DNA from: Gigaspora margarita
Lineage: Eukaryota > Glomeromycota > Glomeromycetes > Diversisporales > Gigasporaceae
Assembly: GCA_009809945.1 (NCBI GenBank)
Contig: WTPW01000582.1
Location: 1 to 64,000 of the forward strand
DNA: 64,000 nucleotides
Direction: 5' to 3'
The notes under the pieces were generated by a model that saw only the letters and a list, made by a program, of their open reading frames with translations, was not told the DNA's origin and did not search any database. A program made the translations under genes and the position numbers. Below, piece by piece: positions 58,054-64,000 of this stretch; position 1 is the stretch's first letter; every line of letters begins with the position of its first letter.

Positions 58054-58380
58054 TCTATATAATTAAAACACAAACGTCTGCAACAATGTGGCTTTGTCTA
58101 TATAATTAAAACACAAACGTCTGCAACAATGTGGCTTTGTCCCAAATAATTGTGCAACCTAGTCGAACTTAAGTTTCCTCGTGATTTTACAGAATTGATA
58201 CCACTATGATCGAACTGTGAAAATTAAAATACAAATGTCGCTCTGTTCCACTGGCCAATCAAATATTCTAACGTGGTCACGCTAAAATAAGGCTTATATC
58301 AGAGCCTGATGTCCGTCTATTCCACTGGTAATCAAGTATTCTAACGTGATCACACCAAAATAAGGCTTATATCAATGTTT
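58054..58380. repeat. Two local tandem duplications
   Basis: A 43-bp unit (CTATATAATTAAAACACAAA followed by CGTCTGCAACAATGTGGC) is duplicated exactly at about 58,055-58,140. Further right a unit of about 80 bp (TTCCACTGG, ATTCTAACGTGRTCAC, AAAATAAGGCTTATATCA) occurs twice, diverged (58,240-58,380). Confidence 0.75.
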
Positions 58381-58959
58381 TTAACACCTTAAACAACTCT
58401 CTTAAAATCATGAAACATGAATTTTCCAAATTTGCTTCTTTTATTTGATTGCCTACAAACTGTTTTGTGCGAAAAAATAGCTAAAAAAAGTCAATCAAAT
58501 GTTTCACGAATTGGAAAGCATTTTGTATAATGGTCCCAAGTTTAAGAACAAGTGCAAATGCAAGAACAAATGCAAACGCAAGAGCAAGAACTAAAACAAT
58601 TGCTTCACAATAGATAAAAAAAAATATATATGCTATAAGGTGTATCATGTGCAAAAACATTAAAAGCTACGTTTTTGATGCCTGTTACACTTAAAACAGG
58701 TTTTATTCTATAAGCATTAAATAAATAAATATAATATAAACGTACCAGTATGTGCGTATGTACCAATGAGAAATTGCCAAAAAATTCGAGCAAGGTGGCT
58801 TGAATATATCTTAAAATCACATTATGCTGAGCCTTAAATAAATATTTATTCCCCGGTTAATATTTATACTTCTATACTATTTCTTCTCCAGATTTCAGAT
58901 TCAGGCTGATCCAGAATTTTTATAATTCTTTTTGGTTATATATCTTTTTTTTATTTTTT
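58381..58959. other. Spacer with a repeat shared across the assembly gap
   Basis: 58,660-58,715 (TTTTTGATGCCTGTTACACT, then TTATTCTATAAG) resembles 59,700-59,750 (CTCTTTTGATACCTATTACA). No gene. Confidence 0.4.
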
Positions 58960-59678
58960 NNNNNNNNNNNNNNNNNNNNNNNNNNNNNNNNNNNNNNNNN
59001 NNNNNNNNNNNNNNNNNNNNNNNNNNNNNNNNNNNNNNNNNNNNNNNNNNNNNNNNNNNNNNNNNNNNNNNNNNNNNNNNNNNNNNNNNNNNNNNNNNNN
59101 NNNNNNNNNNNNNNNNNNNNNNNNNNNNNNNNNNNNNNNNNNNNNNNNNNNNNNNNNNNNNNNNNNNNNNNNNNNNNNNNNNNNNNNNNNNNNNNNNNNN
59201 NNNNNNNNNNNNNNNNNNNNNNNNNNNNNNNNNNNNNNNNNNNNNNNNNNNNNNNNNNNNNNNNNNNNNNNNNNNNNNNNNNNNNNNNNNNNNNNNNNNN
59301 NNNNNNNNNNNNNNNNNNNNNNNNNNNNNNNNNNNNNNNNNNNNNNNNNNNNNNNNNNNNNNNNNNNNNNNNNNNNNNNNNNNNNNNNNNNNNNNNNNNN
59401 NNNNNNNNNNNNNNNNNNNNNNNNNNNNNNNNNNNNNNNNNNNNNNNNNNNNNNNNNNNNNNNNNNNNNNNNNNNNNNNNNNNNNNNNNNNNNNNNNNNN
59501 NNNNNNNNNNNNNNNNNNNNNNNNNNNNNNNNNNNNNNNNNNNNNNNNNNNNNNNNNNNNNNNNNNNNNNNNNNNNNNNNNNNNNNNNNNNNNNNNNNNN
59601 NNNNNNNNNNNNNNNNNNNNNNNNNNNNNNNNNNNNNNNNNNNNNNNNNNNNNNNNNNNNNNNNNNNNNNNNNNNNNN
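58960..59678. other. Assembly gap (719 N)
   Basis: A run of unknown bases. Open frames through it are artefacts. Confidence 1.
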
Positions 59679-59879
59679 ATCTATTAAAGAAGCATCGAGT
59701 GGCTCTTTTGATACCTATTACACTAAAATCAAGGTATGTTTTGCTTATATCATAGTGTGGATCAATATAGTTCTGTCTGGTCAACATTTGCTTTTAATTA
59801 TTTGTCTATGTATATATGTTAAAATTGTAAATATCGTGTTATAATAATTAAAAAAATTTTTTTTAAAACAAATTGTGTT

Positions 59880-62560
59880 CATAGCAGATTATTTAACTAT
59901 ATATTGTGGTTACCAGAATAATGAGTAAGTTCTGTAACAAAATTTTCACAGTAACACAATAGAAATCACAATAATTCCAATACAAACAAACTCAACCTTA
60001 ACTACATATTATGTATTAGTGGAATAGCGAGTAAGTTTTGTAACATAATATTTTACCACATACTATAATCACTGCAAAAGTGAGTACTAATGACTCACAA
60101 TTGAAATCATAATTTTAATGCAATTTACAGTTACAACCAAATGCTATAGCAAGTTCTGTGACAGAATTTTCACATACTTCATGGTAGAAACATGATGATT
60201 CTAATACAAACTAACTCACAGACAGTGTTATTAGAATCGTAAGTAAGTTATATAACAATTTTATGGTAACTCACAATAGAAATTACAATAACTCTATTAC
60301 AAACTAACTCAATCTTAACTATGAAGAAACCATGATAATTCCAATGCAACAAACTCAACCTTAATTATACTATATTTACTAGAATAGCACAATAATTCTT
60401 ATGCAAAACAATTCGATTTTATCTACATATTGTAATTACCAGAATAGCAATATGATAATTTCAATACAAATTTACTTAATTTTCATCACTATATAACATA
60501 TTAGAAGGTCATATAACAGAATTTTTTACAATAACATATAATAGGAATTATGATAATTTTATGCAAACTAACTCAGCCTTAATTATATACTATGCATTAT
60601 TGAAATTTTTTACAGTGGCTCATTATAGAAGTTACTATAAATTTAATGAAACCAACTCAATTTAACCAATACTGTAGTTACCAGCTAGAAAGTTCTATAA
60701 CAGAATTTTTACAGTAATATTGAAATCATGATAATTCAATGCAAACTAACTCAATCTTAACCACACACTATGGTTACTGGAGTTGTAAGGTTTGTAATAG
60801 AATTTTTTATAGTAAATGAAAAAAAAATTACAATAATTTCAATACAAACTATGTATTAATGGAATAGTAATTTTATAACAATTTTTCAATAACTCACAAT
60901 AAATGTTATAATAATTTCAATGCAAATTAAACTTTAATTACATACCATGGTCATTGAATAGCAAGTAAGTGCAATAACAAAACTTTTATAGCATTATATG
61001 ATAGAATTACAATAATTCTAATGTAAACTAACTCAACTCAACCACAAACTGTGGTTACAAGAATAGAAAATAAGTTTGTAACTGAATTTTTTACAGTAAC
61101 TTTCTACATAATTCCAATTCAAACTAATTTACCTTAACTATGATAATTCAATACAAAATAAACTGTATACTGTTATCAAAAGAATAGTGAATTCTATAAC
61201 AAATTCTTTTATAGTAAAGTAATGACAAACTTACTTGATTTCAAGCACATATTTCTAGAATAGTAAGTTTTATAATATAATTTTTTTTATAGTAACTTAT
61301 AATAACAATCATGATAATTCAATATAAATTAACTCAACCTTATTACTATATGCTGCATTATTGAGTAAGTTATATAATGAAATTGTTTACAATATCTTAT
61401 TTCTTGTAGTTAAGTTAGAATAATTCAAATACAAACTAACTTAACTGCATTTGTGTTACTAGAATAGCAAGTAAATTTTAAAATAGAATTTTTACAGTAA
61501 TACAATGGATTTTATGATACTTCTGATACAAACTAACTCAAATTTAATTATATAATATAGTTATCAAGTAATTTCTATAACAGTATTTTTACAGTAACTC
61601 ATGATAAAATTACAATAATTAAATGCAACCTACCTCAATCTTAACCACATATTATGGCCATAGCAAATAATCCTATAACAGAATTTTTTAGTAACTCTTA
61701 GCAAAAATTTTAATAATTTTGATACAAACTACCTCAATTTTAGCTTATATAAAAATTATATAAAAATACAATAATTCCAATGCAAATTAATTCAATCTTA
61801 ATTACATACTGTGAATATAAAATAACAAATATGTACTATAGCAGAATTTTACAATACTTCTAATGCAAAACAACTCAACCTTAATGCATACTATGGCCAT
61901 TGGAATGGTAAGTAAATTTTGCAATAATTTTTTTAAGTAGCTCAACTGTTGCAATTAATATAGTTCTAATACAAACTAACTCAATCTAAACTAATATAAA
62001 TCATGATAATTTCAATACAAACTGACTCAACCTTAACTGCATGCTGTAGTCACCATAATAGGATTCTGTAGATGAATTTTTTAACTTATAGCAGAAATTA
62101 CAAACTAATTTGACCTAATTATATATTGTGGTCCAAAGTAGCAGTAAATTTGTAACAAAATTTTTACAGTAACTTAATAATAATTTTAATGCAAACTAGC
62201 TCAACCACTGTATACTGCAGTAGTAGAAATTTTTTTATAGTAGCTTATGATAGAAATTATAATAATTCTAATACAAACCAACTCAACCTTATATTACTGA
62301 AATAATCAGTAAGTTCTATAACATACCATTTTATGATAACTCATAATAAAAATCACAATTATTCTGATGCAAACTAAGCCAACCTTAATTACATAGTGTT
62401 ATTACAAAATTTTTGCAGTAACTCATGATATAAATTATAATAATTTTATTATGAACTTAACCTCTGTGTGTTCTGCATTAGCAAGTAAGTTTTTAGGCAG
62501 AATTTTTGCAGCAAATTCTATGATAATTCTAATTCAAATTAACTCAATCATATACTACAG
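59880..62560 (+). repeat. Diverged tandem array, ~95-bp units, ~28 copies
   Basis: Repeating modules in fixed order: AGTAAGTTYTRTAACAGAAT, TTTTACAGTAACTCAYRATA, GAAATTACAATAATTCYAAT, ACAAACTAACTCAACCTTAA, CTACATACTATGGTTACC. About 28 occurrences of the AACTCAA module give a mean spacing near 95 bp. Units differ by many substitutions and small deletions, so the array is old. The reverse complement forms the array at 7,900-10,022, and one unit occurs at 1-110. Confidence 0.85.
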
Positions 62561-63135
62561 TTACCCAATTTGTTTGGTCACTTATTTTCTAATAACCATA
62601 GTAACTTGATTCCAGAAATCACTCGAGTAACTCAATTTAAATAGTATAAACAAGAAAATACATACAATCAAACATGATACTATCAGATCAATAGTATAAC
62701 AATAAATAAAAATCTTATAAAGGCTAAAACAGCAGATTGGACATTTTGTCCAATAAAGTCATCTGAACTCACAATAATAATTACTTTGTCACTTCATTGA
62801 CAAGCTCTCAAAAGAAATCAATAAAAAGGTTGGTAATCTCTGATTTCTTAAAGCTACTCCTGATTAAATTTTATATCATGGTATCGAAGTAGTTTAAAAA
62901 ATTAATAATCTATTAATTAAATGATTTCATTTCTTCTTTTTTTTTTTATTGCAATATTCACAGAATTTTGCAATAATTTATAAATAAGTAATTGAAGTAA
63001 ATATGCAACTAACTAAATAAGAGACTAACTAAAAAATGTGAACAACTTAATACCTTTTGCACAATTCTTGGTTGGTAAATTTTTAATTATTTTTATTCAT
63101 TGAGATTTAGTCAATGAGTACAAGTACCTAAAAGT

Positions 63136-63163
63136 GTTGCGTAAGCAACGCAAGACAAGCTAG
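63136..63163 (+). mobile_element. Helitron-like 3' terminus (hairpin plus CTAG)
   Basis: GTTGC-GTAA-GCAAC (63,136-63,149) forms a hairpin, extended by flanking GT and GC. CAAGACAAG follows, then CTAG (63,160-63,163) and T. The layout equals that at 130-160. The array 59,880-62,560 lies upstream in the same orientation as the repeat unit at 1-110. Confidence 0.6.
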
Positions 63164-63814
63164 TATTTATTAATCGTGAAAAAGTTTAGAGAAACTACTC
63201 AATCCTGCGAATCCCGTGTGGATCCCATGCAGGATTTTTTAAAATTCGGAATTTGCCCATCACTAAGCACAGAGCACATTCTGTAATTTAAAATGCAGAT
63301 CTTTATATTTTTATAATAAATCAGCAAATAAATAGTAAAGATAAGAATAATTTTAAAACGCTTGATTTTTAAAGCATTACTAGTTAACTATTCAGAGTTA
63401 TTGTCAAGTAAGTTATCTTGTATTATGATTTTAAGTTTATATTAAGGTACAAGAATAATTCTAAAATATGCTTAAATTTATAACAAATATACTTATGGCA
63501 AAATAGTCTTACTCAAAAATAATGACGGTTTATTTATTCTTCTCATGAATTTATTTTTAAAGAATCTGCAAAATATACTAAAACTCACCCAGTCAAATCA
63601 AAAGCCCACTGGCCTACTACTATACGTATAATTTGTTTTGTTTATACAAAAATCTACGCTGAAAAATATTAATTCAAATTAATAGATTTTTTACTTAAAA
63701 AGTTATGAACATAAATGTATATTTTTCTACTGCGATGATGAATTGCTTTAACAATTCTTCAGGTTTGTTTAACTTCATCTATTTTTCTCAACAAATTTTT
63801 TTTCCCCTTCGCAT
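63164..63814. other. Spacer between the Helitron-like end and the terminal gene
   Basis: No recognised feature, except that 63,751-63,813 may be the original 3' coding end of the next gene in a shifted frame. Confidence 0.35.
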
Positions 63815-64000
63815 TTATCCTAACACTCTTTTTTCGTTTTTTGGCTGTAAATCTTCTTCACATTCTTTATCATCAATCCAAGCATCATCATCCAAATCAT
63901 CCTTGTCTTCAAAATCAGGTTCGGCTTTTTTATCATCCTGATTATCCAATTCGATGTAGTTGTGTGAACTATGTGACTTTTTTTCCTTTTCTTTAATACA
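63815..64000 (-). CDS. C-terminal part of an acidic, unrecognised protein (partial)
   Basis: The minus strand is open from the window edge to TAA at 63,815-63,817 (61 codons). It reads SHNYIELDNQDDKKAEPDFE, then DKDDLDDDAWIDDKECEEDL, then QPKNEKRVLG. About half the residues are D, E or K, suggesting a disordered acidic tail. The A6 run in CCAAAAAACG matters: one base more would give PKKRKKSVRINAKGKK, a basic nuclear-localisation-like stretch continuing to a TGA near 63,757. So the present stop may result from a homopolymer indel, genuine or from sequencing. The plus-strand frame over the same bases is a shadow. The family cannot be named from this piece. Confidence 0.55.
   Translation of the reverse strand, partial: CIKEKEKKSHSSHNYIELDNQDDKKAEPDFEDKDDLDDDAWIDDKECEEDLQPKNEKRVLG

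Noticed and set aside
58932..59787. Open frames of 251 and 278 codons across the N run
   Set aside because: They consist almost wholly of unknown residues from the assembly gap.
59880..62560. Regulatory or coding reading of the 2.7-kb repeat
   Set aside because: No open frame longer than a unit and no conserved motif beyond the tandem unit itself.
63705..63941. Plus-strand 78-codon Ser-rich frame
   Set aside because: Antisense of the acidic minus-strand exon; Asp/Glu codons read backwards give Ser/Phe/Leu.

Overview
The window is very AT-rich eukaryotic DNA with few intact genes. It reads as repeat-compartment sequence from a fungal genome, most likely an arbuscular mycorrhizal fungus (Glomeromycotina, Rhizophagus/Gigaspora-like). 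The basis is (i) decayed copies of protein families I recall as expanded in those fungi: a degenerate C2H2-finger family with a TCSGSQRV / FKGYIHH signature, a family with an NxxISGxG / FSSDWKFLA / SAVEKKNH signature, and a Sel1-type repeat; (ii) short GT-AG introns of about 80-106 bp; (iii) TTAGGG-type tracts. The assignment is inference and was not checked against any database.

Layout. 1-165 is the 3' end of a Helitron-like element (hairpin plus CTAG). 165-6,210 holds DNA-transposon-derived elements with legible target site duplications (TSDs): hAT-like 324-707, palindromic 1,616-2,143, Harbinger-like 2,417-2,617, MITE 4,697-5,054, TA-flanked 5,532-6,208. 6,343-10,597 is a 4.25-kb hAT-type element flanked by CCCCTCCC; it carries a palindromic MITE and a tandem array. 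10,844-16,775 is an LTR element in which a dispersed repeat, a foldback element and two further insertions are nested. 16,829-18,242 is a TA-flanked TIR element. 18,340-20,567 is a 5'-truncated LINE relic (RNase H plus zinc-binding tail). 20,995-29,239 mixes MITEs with three decayed genes. 31,076-32,727 is a second hAT-type element, followed by fragments of a Sel1-repeat gene and an AIF-like oxidoreductase. 33,672-34,156 is a hAT MITE with a pogo-like MITE inside it.

34.4-45.5 kb is a cluster of three LTR elements (B, C, D) lying nose to tail, all on the minus strand, none with a recognisable pol. A and B are one family; A, B and D share a CCHC-knuckle ORF and a near-identical primer-binding site. 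From 45.54 kb the base composition shifts to less AT-rich, CpG-retaining sequence (45.5-48.1 and 54.8-58.6 kb) holding small unrecognised coding fragments. Between these sits the main coding relic, a minus-strand Helitron transposase (HUH Rep nuclease plus Pif1-type helicase, 48,828-54,598), broken by many stops and frameshifts. 58,960-59,678 is an assembly gap. 59,880-62,560 is a diverged tandem array of about 95-bp units ending in a second Helitron-like terminus (63,136-63,163). The window closes with the C-terminal exon of an acidic protein on the minus strand.

In functional terms, only the last gene and perhaps a few exon-like fragments look like host genes. The rest is a layered record of transposition: Helitrons, hAT, mariner/pogo, Harbinger, non-autonomous LTR elements and a LINE, inserted into one another. 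All coordinates, repeat boundaries and CpG counts were read by eye.
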